From assembly GCA_034440115.1 (NCBI GenBank), contig JAWXBM010000001.1, forward strand, positions 1 through 64,000: a stretch of DNA of 64,000 bases, read 5' to 3'. Below the pieces are notes generated by a model, which saw only the letters and a program-made list of their open reading frames with translations, was not told the DNA's origin and did no database searches. Position numbers and translations under genes: made by a program. Shown in pieces: positions 43,579-53,916 of this stretch. How positions within the stretch are numbered: the stretch's first letter is position 1; every line of letters begins with the position of its first letter. The stretch is from JAWXBM01 sp034440115 (lineage in GTDB: Bacteria; Pseudomonadota; Gammaproteobacteria; Xanthomonadales; SZUA-36).

Positions 43579-44171
43579 TCAATTAATGCTGGCTACATGT
43601 ACATTACGAGCGCTTTCGTTTTCTGCGTCCAGCGCCACCATGACATTGGAAAAGCTGTCTGGACGGATCTCGCCCATCAGGTTGATCACCACCACCTCGG
43701 AATCTTCTTCCATGGCCAGCAGCGTCAAGCCGAGTATGCGATCTCCCTGATCTTGACCAGCAAATGCGTTTCCTCACCTTCCTCCCGCACCAGCATCACC
43801 GGCTCCCAACCAGACTGCAGCAGCTTATTCTGCATGCCAGCAATGCGGCTGGCCAACTTGTCGGAGTTGCGTTCGATTTCGTAAATGCGAATACGTACGC
43901 CATTCAGGTCACGCAACAAGGCCTGGGTCTCCGGATCATCATCGATATGTGCGGCCGCAAAGCTCAGCAGCGTTGGACCAATTGAAAGCGTCACGCTGTT
44001 ATCCGTATCAAAGATGCCGGCGGAGTCCAGCTCAGCAAAGCCCGCATTGCCGTGCGACGCAGTAATTCCGCAGGCCGTGAGCGAAAGCACAGCGACGCAA
44101 GCCACCGCGCAAAACGCCAGCCAGCCAAATGCTCTACCGGGAGGGTTATCGCGAACAACAGCCCTGCTCAT
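43579..44171 (-). pseudogene. DUF4252 lipoprotein gene, frameshifted
   Basis: The intact first part (148 codons) has a lipoprotein signal (VAVLSLTAC) and a DUF4252 domain reading in parallel with the adjacent paralogue (SGWEPVMLVREEGEETHLLVKI against SWEPIVQVNEEGEQAQIFIKF). It then ends early as REIAYSA-stop at 43725. In another frame the domain continues: GDRILGLTLLAMEEDSEVVV, INLMGEIRPDSFSNVMVALD, ending ASIN-stop at 43579. Restoring one base near 43747-43752 (inside AGGGAG) rejoins the two. It is either a recent pseudogene or a base miscall. It overlaps the upstream paralogue by 4 nt. Confidence 0.85.
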
Positions 44172-44722
44172 GGCATTTCCAGGTGGCTGTCGATATCGAT
44201 ATCAAAATTCTCCATTACCTGGCTCAGTTGTGCCGGATCCAGTTGACCGATGATGTTGATGAACACCGCTTCTTCTTCATCCACCGCCATCACCGTCAGG
44301 CCCTCCATGACATCGCCGCTGAACTTGATGAAAATCTGCGCCTGCTCACCTTCTTCGTTAACCTGCACGATGGGCTCCCAGCTACCGGACTGCAGCAGGC
44401 TTTTAACCTGGCTGACTTTCTGCAAGGCCGCATCGGGCTTGCCGTCTATCGAGTAGACATTGATCCGCACCCCTTTGAGCTTGTCCAGCAAGGCGGTAGT
44501 CTCCGGGTCATCCTTACTCATGCCGCCAACAAACTTCAGGATCGAACCGCCCAGGTTGATCATCACCTTGGGCTCACCGTATACACCCTGCAATTCGCCA
44601 AAGTCCACATAGCCTGGCAAGCCTTTGAGGGCATCTTCCTGCGCCATGGCGGGCAGGGCCACGATAATGCTCAGGGCCAGGCCCAATACGGCAGCGATGC
44701 CGGTTTTAGTCCAATGTTTCAT
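44168..44722 (-). CDS. DUF4252 secreted protein
   Basis: This is a 184-residue protein with a signal peptide (GIAAVLGLALSIIVALPAMA) and a full DUF4252 domain: GYVDFGELQGVYGEPKVMINLGGSIL, DDPETTALLDKLKGVRINVYSI, EGLTVMAVDEEEAVFINIIG. DUF4252 proteins are commonly found with ECF sigma genes and are thought to be envelope proteins; no activity is known. It is third in the sigma operon and overlaps both neighbours by 4 nt. Confidence 0.88.
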   Translation of the reverse strand: MKHWTKTGIAAVLGLALSIIVALPAMAQEDALKGLPGYVDFGELQGVYGEPKVMINLGGSILKFVGGMSKDDPETTALLDKLKGVRINVYSIDGKPDAALQKVSQVKSLLQSGSWEPIVQVNEEGEQAQIFIKFSGDVMEGLTVMAVDEEEAVFINIIGQLDPAQLSQVMENFDIDIDSHLEMP

Positions 44723-45318
44723 GCGTTTCGCTCCTTGTTGAATTCCATCTGTTCCTGAATAGTCCGGATCATGTTCTCGTTAATGGTTTGCTGCATTTCA
44801 CGGTTGACCGTGTTGCCTATCTCCAGACCAGTTTTGCGACCCACCCTGCCCAAATAGCCGAAGGCTACAGCCAACTCCCGCCGAGCCTCTCTTAGCTCGG
44901 CTGTGGTGGGTTCGGTCAGTTCAGTTACGGTATGCTCGATTATTCCGAGTTCTGCCGGCTGCCATAAGCTCAAGGCAATAATGACCAGTGGGATGGCAGC
45001 CAATGCACTGATCCAGGCGGATTGAAACCAGCCTGAACGACATGTCGGGCGTGCTTTTCTGCCCACTTTTCTGCCCTGTTCATCCGGTATGTTGGTCAAC
45101 TTGTGGCGCAAACTGGCGGGTGCCCGTTGCTGCGGTATGGCTTCCAGTGCCTGTTGCAGTTGGTAGGCTGCGACAATCGCCTGCGCCAAAGCCGGATCAT
45201 TCCGAGCCGCTGCCTGCAATTGCCCGGCCTGTTCATCATTCAGTTCACCGTCCAGCAGAGCGTTGATTTGCTCTTCCCAATAAAGGGGATTGGCATGCAA
45301 TTGAGGTTTTTCGTTCAT
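44719..45318 (-). CDS. Anti-sigma factor-like membrane protein
   Basis: This 199-residue protein lies directly after the sigma gene (ATGA overlap). The N-terminal cytoplasmic part (WEEQINALLDGELNDEQAGQLQAAARNDPALAQA) has the layout of anti-sigma domains, without the HxxxCxxC zinc motif. One membrane helix lies at about residues 99-117 (WISALAAIPLVIIALSLW). The periplasmic C-terminus is helical and charged (REMQQTINENMIRTIQEQMEFN). It is expected to hold the adjacent sigma factor inactive until an envelope signal. Confidence 0.8.
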   Translation of the reverse strand: MNEKPQLHANPLYWEEQINALLDGELNDEQAGQLQAAARNDPALAQAIVAAYQLQQALEAIPQQRAPASLRHKLTNIPDEQGRKVGRKARPTCRSGWFQSAWISALAAIPLVIIALSLWQPAELGIIEHTVTELTEPTTAELREARRELAVAFGYLGRVGRKTGLEIGNTVNREMQQTINENMIRTIQEQMEFNKERNA

Positions 45319-45803
45319 GGTCTGACCTCCGCGAGCTCTTCGCGCAGTTGTTTACGTGCCCGGTGCAAATAGACTTTCACTTGTGCCAGGCTCAGTTCCA
45401 GGGCATCGGCTACTTCCTCGTAGCTGTTCTGCTGCACATCCCGCAACACCACCAGCGAGCGGTACGGCTCGCCCAGTTGATTGATCGAGCGCTGCAACCT
45501 TTGCCCCAATTCAAAATGTTCGGCCCCCTGTTGCGGCCCATCACCGGGAGCTTCCGCATGCCAATCACCCAATTCTTCGCTGGGTTTACGCCGCCGGATT
45601 CGATCCAGGCAACCATTGCGGGTGACTTTCATCAGCCAGGCCCGGGTTTTATCCGGATCAATCGCATCCTGCTGGTGCCACAGCTTCATAAAGGACTCCT
45701 GGCAAACGTCTTCCGCCTCAGCGGCATCTTTGAGCAGATAGCGGGCCAGAGACCATGCCTGATCCTGGTACTCCTCCACCCATTGCCGAAAGACTCTGCT
45801 CAT
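45315..45803 (-). CDS. ECF RNA polymerase sigma factor
   Basis: This 162-residue sigma-70 family ECF protein has region 2 (RYLLKDAAEAEDVCQESFMKLWHQQ, then TRAWLMKVTRNGCLDRIRRR) and region 4 (LGEPYRSLVVLRDVQQNSYEEVADALELSLAQVKVYLHRARKQLRE). It heads a four-gene operon with anti-sigma and two DUF4252 genes. No ribosome-binding site precedes the ATG at 45803, but a possible ECF-type promoter lies just upstream, so autoregulation and a very short leader are possible. Confidence 0.93.
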   Translation of the reverse strand: MSRVFRQWVEEYQDQAWSLARYLLKDAAEAEDVCQESFMKLWHQQDAIDPDKTRAWLMKVTRNGCLDRIRRRKPSEELGDWHAEAPGDGPQQGAEHFELGQRLQRSINQLGEPYRSLVVLRDVQQNSYEEVADALELSLAQVKVYLHRARKQLREELAEVRP

Positions 45804-46215
45804 TTGTAAAGCTTAAACGTGCGGCCAGCGGATTGGTTACAAATCTGCTCCAGAAAACGCGGCCACGCTCCATCCCACGACCAGCCGGGCCACAGCGACC
45901 AAAAGCATAAAATGCCGCGCTTTCGAGCTGAATTGTGGGGAAATTCCGGGCAATTCCGCAAAAATGCCGGTTTCCAAGCCGATAAATACGCTTTTCCCTT
46001 GAAACAGTTCACCGACAGCCCCAATTGGATTCACAGGCTGCATCGCCTGCCGGAACCCTGAGTTTCAAACTGAGTTTCAAACTGAGTTTCAAACTGAGTT
46101 CCGGTCGAAAGTCAAAAGAAGTTTTAGGCGGGGGTGCAGACAAACACAAATCTGACGGGTCAATCCGCCGGAATAATTGATTTAACTTTTACATTTGAAA
46201 TTGGGAGATTCTGAA
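45804..46215. other. Intergenic region upstream of the sigma operon and groES
   Basis: This 412-bp region has no gene. On the minus strand, TGTAACC (45835-45841) lies 15 bp from CGTTTA (45814-45819), an ECF-like -35/-10 pair that would start transcription a few nt before the sigma ATG. On the right are the 12-bp tandem repeats and the groES leader. No CIRCE element or clear sigma-32 promoter (CTTGAAA...CCCCAT) was recognised. Confidence 0.4.
46059..46100 (+). repeat. 12-bp tandem repeat, 3.5 copies
   Basis: TGAGTTTCAAAC is repeated exactly at 46059, 46071 and 46083, then TGAGTT. It lies about 115 bp upstream of the groES start. It might bind a regulator or be a slipped-strand expansion. Confidence 0.9.
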
Positions 46216-46506
46216 ATGAAACTTCGTCCTTTGCATGATCGCGTGATCGTCAAGCGCGTAGAGGAAGAAAAGCTGTCTGCAGGCGGCATCGTCATACCTG
46301 ACAGCGCAACTGAGAAGCCCATCCGCGGCAAAGTCTTGTCAGTAGGCAATGGCAAGATTCTGGAAAACGGTGAGGTACGCAAACTGGATGTCAAGAAAGG
46401 TGACACGGTGTTGTTCGGTAAATACTCCGGCACCGAAGTCAAAGTGGATGGCGAGGAATTACTCGTTATGCGCGAAGACGACATCATGGCCGTTATCGAA
46501 GGCTGA
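46216..46506 (+). CDS. groES: Co-chaperonin GroES
   Basis: This 96-residue GroES starts MKLRPLHDRVIVKRVEEE, with the mobile loop EKLSAGGIVIPDSATEKP and C-terminal GEELLVMREDDIMAVIE. It caps the GroEL chamber. ATG 46216 has GGGAG upstream; an in-frame ATG at 46195 lacks homology. It forms an operon with groL, 84 bp downstream. Confidence 0.98.
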   Translation: MKLRPLHDRVIVKRVEEEKLSAGGIVIPDSATEKPIRGKVLSVGNGKILENGEVRKLDVKKGDTVLFGKYSGTEVKVDGEELLVMREDDIMAVIEG

Positions 46507-46590
46507 ACCAGCCCCGAAACGCTGATCAACCCCTGAAACATTTGTCAGCGGAGCCACCGGCTTCGCATCACGAACTCGAGGAATAATTCA

Positions 46591-48237
<1,647 letters not shown>

Positions 48238-48565
48238 TCTGACTGGCCCTTTTTACCTGTGGCGGTGTTGCCGGCGCTTGCTTCACCAGTCATTACCATT
48301 AACGGTAACTCCTGGCTCGCAAGCTTCCGGTGCCTGGCCACAAACAAAAATTGCTCACTCAGATCAACTCTGGATGAGCAGAAAAGCCCCGCCACCAGGC
48401 GGGGTTTTCTCTTAGCGCTGCTTATTACCAATCTGTGGTAAATCGCAGCTCAAAAAGCAAACAGGCCTTTGCAGTAAAGGGTTGGTTATACTTGGTGTTC
48501 ACCATTTATGCAGGCGATGGGGCTCTACGGGACCATTTCTCCGCCAAAAGCTCCACGAGGCTCAC
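48238..48565. other. Intergenic region after groL
   Basis: This 328-bp region contains the groL terminator at 48381-48411. Apart from an upstream extension of the sulfotransferase frame (to 48482), no gene was seen. Confidence 0.5.
48381..48411 (+). terminator. Rho-independent terminator of groES-groL
   Basis: AAAAGCCCCGCCACCAGGCGGGGTTTT forms a 10-bp GC-rich stem followed by TTTTCTCTT. It lies about 145 bp after the groL stop. Confidence 0.9.
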
Positions 48566-49426
48566 TTGAGCAAACCAGAAAACAACCTGCCAAAGCAGAC
48601 CGTCCTCCTGGTCGGTGGAGCCATGCGCAGTGGCACCACCGTCATACATCGTGCGCTTTGCACAGCAAGTAATTCCAACCCTTACATTTCCGAAAGCTGG
48701 TTCCTGCATGAACTCTTCATCCTCTTTGAGCGGAACATGCGGCGTTTTGAAGTACGGCACCAGGACCAGTTCGGCGAGCGGGCGGAGTTCGCCCGACTTA
48801 TTAACCTCAATCTCAACTACTACGTCGAGATGGTGTCCGCCCGCTACGGTAATCCTGCAGTGCTCATCTTCAAGCACCCCGAATTGACAGGCCATTTCAT
48901 TACCATCAAGCAGCTTGCACCCGAGATGAAGTTTCTGGTCATCGTGCGCGACCCTCGAGACGTAATCGCCAGCATCAAGGCCGTGAACGCCAGGCATGCC
49001 GAGACCGGTACCTGGAGCCCCCACGGGACTCTCAGCAGCATGAAACAGTTCTGCGAATACTATGCCTCCTATTACAACACCGTGTTTGCGCAACGCGCCG
49101 ACTTTGGCTCAAACCTGATGTTCGTGCGCTACGAAGATGTGGTGAGTAATCCCGTGAAGACGTTTGCGCACATCAGCGCATTTTCCGGCGCTACCTATGC
49201 GGACGACGCGATGACAAAATTCACCGACGAACACGCGCAGGCCAAGAATTTCCAGAAAGACCTCAGGCTCAAGGACCCGTTGAGCGGCGCATACTGGTCC
49301 GAGATGTACACCAAGGATCTTTCCACTGAACGCATTGGTAGTTACGCGCAGTCTCTGGCCGCCAGCGACGTCGAGGAAATCCAGACCCGACTGAGCGGTT
49401 TCGGAAAATCGTTCCGCTATTGGTGA
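48566..49426 (+). CDS. Sulfotransferase-like protein
   Basis: This is a protein of about 286 residues with the PAPS 5'-phosphosulfate loop as GGAMRSGTTVIHRAL and the 3'-phosphate motif as FLVIVRDPRDVIASIKAV. Downstream, NLMFVRYEDVVSNPVKTFAHI is typical of the Sulfotransfer_3 family. It could sulfate a glycan, lipid or small molecule; no partner gene indicates which. TTG 48566 with GAGG 5 nt upstream is the suggested start; the frame extends to a GTG at 48482. It stands alone between groL and an unknown gene. Confidence 0.8.
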   Translation: MSKPENNLPKQTVLLVGGAMRSGTTVIHRALCTASNSNPYISESWFLHELFILFERNMRRFEVRHQDQFGERAEFARLINLNLNYYVEMVSARYGNPAVLIFKHPELTGHFITIKQLAPEMKFLVIVRDPRDVIASIKAVNARHAETGTWSPHGTLSSMKQFCEYYASYYNTVFAQRADFGSNLMFVRYEDVVSNPVKTFAHISAFSGATYADDAMTKFTDEHAQAKNFQKDLRLKDPLSGAYWSEMYTKDLSTERIGSYAQSLAASDVEEIQTRLSGFGKSFRYW

Positions 49427-49522
49427 TCCGTTATCGTTGAACTGGCGGGCTAGCGGATTGCCCGCTGCGCCCGGCAGTCATTTAAGTGTTGGCCGCATCC
49501 CTTGGTATGTTATTTTTGTTGG

Positions 49523-50539
49523 ATGAAAATCGAATCAAAATCACGCATCTTGCTGCTGCTGGCCCTTGCCATTTTTATTGGCGCGGGATTGTGGTTGTTC
49601 AACCGTGCTGCAGAATCTCCACCCCCTGATGGCGATGTTGCAAGCACAGAGTTGGAGCTTGAAAAATTGGCACCCCCGGACGAGGAAACAGGCCTGCTCG
49701 CTGAGGCGGATCTGCTGGATGCTATAGCCGCTTTGGCAATGCCAGCCGAAAAAAGCGCAACAGATTCTGCCCCCTTAACCGCCAGCCCGCAGCCTGATGT
49801 GCCCGCCACGCTTTCTGCAGAGCAAGTGGTGAATCGCCGGGAGATAGAAACGCAGATTGAAGCGGCTTTTTCCGGCGACAACAACGAGGCCGTCGAGTTA
49901 GGTAGTTTTCTCAATCAATGCCGCTTGGTGCCACAAACCAAGGAACGGGTAGAACAGTCGATCGAGCGAGCGGCTCAGTCTTTCGCCGAAGGTAAACCAC
50001 TGAAACAGTTCAGGCCGTCCAATACGATCCAGGAGTTCGATTCGCTCGAATCCTTCGAACTTGAAAAGTGGAACTCCTTCTATCGCTGCGACGCCGCACG
50101 GGGGCTGATCAACGACGATTTCTGGGATCGCCTGGAGCGCGAAGCCGATGCAGGTAACCCGGTAGCCCGTTATCTGTTCGCCACCTTGCAGCCCAATTCC
50201 ACCAACAGGTATTTGGGATTCGACCAATGGGATGAAGAACTGGAGCGGTATGAGCAGTCCCGCAATTACACCTGGCGCAACATGGAAGATCGTGAGCCTT
50301 TGGGGCTGCTGGCCTATGCACAGGCCGGACGTTCTGGTTCGCGATTAACTTCGGGTGGCGCTTCAACCAATGTGGTGATGACCTTGGCGGCCGTTAAATG
50401 CGGACTCGCCACTGCCGAGCTGCTTGATCAGGTGGACCAGATGATAGAGAACCTGAAGAGAATGGAAGTGACTCACCCCGGCGCTCTGGATCAACTCAAC
50501 ACCGCCTCAGATGAAGCCAAGCGAATGTTTTGCAAATAG
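49523..50539 (+). CDS. Membrane-anchored protein of unknown function
   Basis: This is a 338-residue protein with one N-terminal helix (ILLLLALAIFIGAGLWLF), a low-complexity acidic/Pro linker to about residue 110, and a soluble helical domain with ETQIEAAFSGDNNEAVELGSF, FYRCDAARGLINDDFWDRLE and GNPVARYLFATLQP. The residue pattern resembles helical-repeat or Sel1-like proteins but no family is recognised. The gene ends 20 bp before a repeat element. ATG 49523 is preferred over an upstream start at 49502. Confidence 0.75.
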   Translation: MKIESKSRILLLLALAIFIGAGLWLFNRAAESPPPDGDVASTELELEKLAPPDEETGLLAEADLLDAIAALAMPAEKSATDSAPLTASPQPDVPATLSAEQVVNRREIETQIEAAFSGDNNEAVELGSFLNQCRLVPQTKERVEQSIERAAQSFAEGKPLKQFRPSNTIQEFDSLESFELEKWNSFYRCDAARGLINDDFWDRLEREADAGNPVARYLFATLQPNSTNRYLGFDQWDEELERYEQSRNYTWRNMEDREPLGLLAYAQAGRSGSRLTSGGASTNVVMTLAAVKCGLATAELLDQVDQMIENLKRMEVTHPGALDQLNTASDEAKRMFCK

Positions 50540-50558
50540 GGTTCAGGTCTGGGCTGCT

Positions 50559-50679
50559 CGGGGTCAGAGGATAATTGGGATAATTGGGGTCAGAGTAAAA
50601 ACAGTTGCCAACCAAAATTTTGCTGTTTTCAATAAATGGTTTTTACTCTGACCCCAATTATCCTCTGACCCCAATTATC
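50559..50679. repeat. Nested inverted-repeat element, GGGGTCAGAGTAAA family (copy E)
   Basis: Outer arms GGGGTCAGAGGATAATTGGG and its complement (ending CCCCAATTATCGG near 50679) flank inner arms ATAATTGGGGTCAGAGTAAAA and TTTTTACTCTGACCCC. The loop is about 45 bp. The right arm supplies the last codons and stop of rdgC on the minus strand. Confidence 0.85.
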
Positions 50680-51587
50680 GGCGCTTGTTTGGAAACAGCG
50701 GCGTACGCCCCGAGCTCCTTTGACAGGTCCTGCAAAATGCGTTTCAGGCTACCAGTCATCAGTATAAAGTCCGCGTCCTGCCGGGCGATGGGATCCTCAT
50801 CATCGGTGGTATCAACGGCTTCGCCTTCAAAGAATTTGAACTTACTGATGACGCAATCGGTGCTCAAAACGAGCGCCAGGATACTGTCGTAACTCAGGCC
50901 CAGATGGGTGAGTTGCATACCCTCGGTCAGGTGATGGCGAATGCTGTCATCATCCAGGTCCAGATCGCGCCAGGTGACGATGGACTTGTTGTCCAGCATG
51001 CCTTGCATACGACATTCACGACCCAGCTCAAAACGCGCTACCGGTCGGCCCATAAAGACTTTGCTCAGCAGCTCCAACGGTGATTTTTCAAACGCCAGCG
51101 GCGAGCAATGCAGCCTACCGAGCGCCTTGCGCAAGTGATCGATAAACCATTCCGCTTGCGCTGGTGTAGCTGTTTCAATCCCCAGTATGTTTTCGTCTTG
51201 CAGATAAAAGCCGCGGATCCGGTCTGACTTCACCAACGATTTGGGCACCAGTTCGTCACGGGTCTGTTCCTTCAGGCGCCGCAACTCGCTGCGTGGCGGA
51301 TCCTGTGACATGCGCTCGCGGTATTCAGCCACCCGCGCTTCCAGCGCTTCTTTGACGGCAGATGCCGGCAACACGCGGGTTTGGGTGCGTAGTTGCAACA
51401 GGTCAGCACCGGCCAGCCTGCGGCAGAATAGACCTGCAGCGTCATTGGTTGGGGCTTCCCAGCCACCACTCTTCTCCGAAAAAGCGCCACAAGGCACAAA
51501 CGATTGCTCACCCAGACTCTGGCTGAGCTCTTCTTCGGTTTCCGGCCAGGGGCTGGCGGTACGATACAGGCGAATGTTGCGGAACAT
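50658..51587 (-). CDS. rdgC: Recombination-associated protein RdgC
   Basis: This 309-residue RdgC forms a ring dimer on DNA and modulates RecA. MFRNIRLYRTASPWPETEEEL at the start and FVPCGAFSEKSGGWEAP, LLDQ-type, EDENILGIETATPAQAEWF pieces are conserved. It ends VSKQAPIIGVRG-stop; the last six residues and the stop come from the repeat element, so the original C-terminus was probably altered. ATG 51587 is the family start; an in-frame ATG at 51596 is also open. Confidence 0.95.
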   Translation of the reverse strand: MFRNIRLYRTASPWPETEEELSQSLGEQSFVPCGAFSEKSGGWEAPTNDAAGLFCRRLAGADLLQLRTQTRVLPASAVKEALEARVAEYRERMSQDPPRSELRRLKEQTRDELVPKSLVKSDRIRGFYLQDENILGIETATPAQAEWFIDHLRKALGRLHCSPLAFEKSPLELLSKVFMGRPVARFELGRECRMQGMLDNKSIVTWRDLDLDDDSIRHHLTEGMQLTHLGLSYDSILALVLSTDCVISKFKFFEGEAVDTTDDEDPIARQDADFILMTGSLKRILQDLSKELGAYAAVSKQAPIIGVRG

Positions 51588-51685
51588 GTTTCTCACTCGG
51601 GACGACGGACAGGCGGGGGATTATAGACGGCATGGCCAACCTTTTGGCGGGCCATTGTCGCTGGGCTCTGTCGAGCCGCTTGGGA

Positions 51686-51847
51686 TTATTTAAAAAACGC
51701 GAAATAAATCACATAGAACCAGGAAAACAGGCCGTGCACGATGGCCCAGCCTATGGACTGATTCACATTGAATGAAATAGCCATGGCCAGGGCTGAACCA
51801 AAGCCCACGCCCTGCCAACCCATTTGTTTGACGACTATCTGGCTCAT
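51686..51847 (-). CDS. Small membrane protein, 53 residues, unknown
   Basis: A short frame (ATG 51847, TAA 51686) encodes MSQIVVKQMGWQGVGFGSAL followed by a hydrophobic helix and a second one (IGWAIVHGLFSWFYVIYF), ending AFFK. GGAG lies 9 nt upstream of the ATG. Two-helix proteins of this type, with a conserved W-rich core, occur as 'hypothetical' in proteobacteria. It falls between rdgC and the aminopeptidase pseudogene on the same strand. Confidence 0.65.
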   Translation of the reverse strand: MSQIVVKQMGWQGVGFGSALAMAISFNVNQSIGWAIVHGLFSWFYVIYFAFFK

Positions 51848-51885
51848 AAACGATGACTCCTGTGTGGCTGGTTGCGGTAATTGAT

Positions 51886-53833
51886 CTAACCGATCGATTT
51901 GGTGCTCAGCCCCAGCACCTTCTTGATCGCATCGCGAGTAACGGGATGATACTGCGCCTGATTTTGCGCAAACAAGCTTTGCGCTAATGGCTGATCCTGA
52001 CCATTCTTCACCAGCGCCTCGTATATCGGCTCCACCAAACGGGTGCGACCATAACGCGACAAGTAGGCTTCCATGGCTGCATAGGCCGGTTGGTGGCGGC
52101 GCTTCGCCACCTGAATGAACCAGCTGCGGGTAATTTCTGCATTGCCGCTGGTGCTCAGACCCAAAGCAGCGTCCAGCCCCACCAATTGCCGCTCATTGAG
52201 GTCCGTCGGCAGAGCGTTGATAAATCGCACCATAACCTTGCGGGCTCCATTCGCTGGCAGGCAAGGCAGTGCTGGCGACCTCGCCCAATGCCCAGGCACG
52301 GGACAATTCACCAATGTCATCCAGGCCCGCAGAAACAGGGATTTGTGCTGTTTCAGGAATACCGGGTTGCTCCAGCCATTGCTCCAGCTCAGCCCTTGAA
52401 TAAATGCCCGGGTGCTGTTGCAATAGATGCTCATCGATGTATTCCAGGAACTGCTCGGTGGTAATGGCTTGCCAGGCAAAATGTTGGAAATAACCGGTCA
52501 GGTAAGCATCAAACAGCTCGCGGCCAAAACGTGCTTCCAACGTTTCCAGCAGCAACTGGCCTTTGCCGAATTCCAGGCCACCCTGGCCCACATCCGGATC
52601 ACCGCTATCCATGCGCGGTGCCAACGCTTGCATTTCTATTTCGGTTTCCTGCAGTTGTTCCAGCAGGCTGAGATAAGTCAATACCCGCTCTTCATCAGCG
52701 CGCTCCTTGCCGAACAACCCTTCCATCAACCGCGTCTCGAGATACGAGGTCGTGCCTTCATTCAGCCAGATATCGCGCCAGGTGGCATTGCTGACCAGAT
52801 TACCCGACCAGGAATGCGCCAGCTCGTGCGCGATCAGGGAGACCACGCTGCGATCCCCCGCCAGCACGCTGGGAGTGATAAAGGACAGGCGCGGATTTTC
52901 CATGCCGCCATAGGGAAAGCTCGGCGGCAAAATCAACAAATCGTAGCGACCCCACTCATAAGGCCCGTAATTCGCCTCGGCAACCAGCAACGTGTCTTCA
53001 GTATCGGCAAACTCCCAGGCGGCTCTTTCCAGCACCTCCGGCTCGGCATAAACACCGGTACGCTCGCCAAAAGGTGAGAAGTACAGGTTGCCCACGGCCA
53101 GTGCCAGCAAGTAGGAAGGAATGGGCTGTGGCATGGAAAATTCATATTCACCACCACGCGCTGCCTGCGAATCATTGTCGGCGCTCATCACAGCCAGCAG
53201 GTTCGGGGGGGTGTTAATGCGGGCTTGGTAGCTAAAGCGCACCGCAGGAGTGTCCTGCAGCGGCACCCAACTGCGCGCGTGGATGGCTTGCGATTGGGTG
53301 AACATGAAGGGCTGCTCGCCACCGGCGGTCATTTGCGGTTCCAGCCACATAATCGCTGAGGGATTGGGGCCGGTGCGATAGCGCAATTGCAAGGTGAACT
53401 CTGCCACGGCGCGAAGCTCCGTTGGCAAGGCGATACGTATGGCTTCGCCCAGAACCGGCTGGGTTTCTCCCAGCACAAAGCTCCATACTTCCGGCGGCAA
53501 CCCATCGCGTCGCAGGCTGACCGATTCGACCTGCAGGCCGCGACTATCCAGGATGATTTCATCGGCGGTTTTGTCCAGCCTCAACAGGTGTAAATCAGCC
53601 TGTCCTTGCAGTTGTTGCTGAGCAAAATCCACATTCAGGTCCAACACCAAATGCTGCAGCCGGAACTGCCTATAATTGGCTTGGGTAAAATAATCGCGCG
53701 AAGGATCATAATCCGCCCCGCCCGGGCTCGCAGCTATGCCAGCCGGAGAAGACGAAAGGAGGGCTGCAGGATCAGGCTCTGCAGGGCCGCAGGCCGTCAG
53801 GGCGAGGAGCGTCAGGAACAGAAAATAACGCAT
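51886..53833 (-). pseudogene. M1 family aminopeptidase lipoprotein (LTA4 hydrolase-like), frameshifted
   Basis: A lipoprotein signal (FLFLTLLALTAC) starts the frame at 53833. The peptidase part has GGMENPRLSF and HELAHSWSG...NEG (HExxH-x18-E), all zinc ligands intact. The frame then goes out of register at ASEWSPQG and stops at 52193. The LTA4H-type C-terminal helical domain continues in another frame from VRFINALPTDLNERQLVGLD to 51886. Removing one G of the AAGG near 52236-52238 fuses both into one protein of about 648 residues. Either a recent mutation or an assembly error. Confidence 0.85.
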
Positions 53834-53904
53834 GGGTAAAATCCAGTAATTCAGTAAAAGTACCTGGGGCAGGTTAAACGACTCGGTACGGGCGCACACG
53901 GCCT

Positions 53905-53910
53905 TATAAT
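53905..53910 (+). promoter_or_regulatory. TATAAT box immediately before glnE
   Basis: A perfect TATAAT ends 6 bp before the ATG at 53917. If it is the -10 of the glnE promoter, transcription would begin at or next to the first codon. No good -35 is present 17 bp upstream. Confidence 0.35.
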
Positions 53911-53916
53911 AAAACC

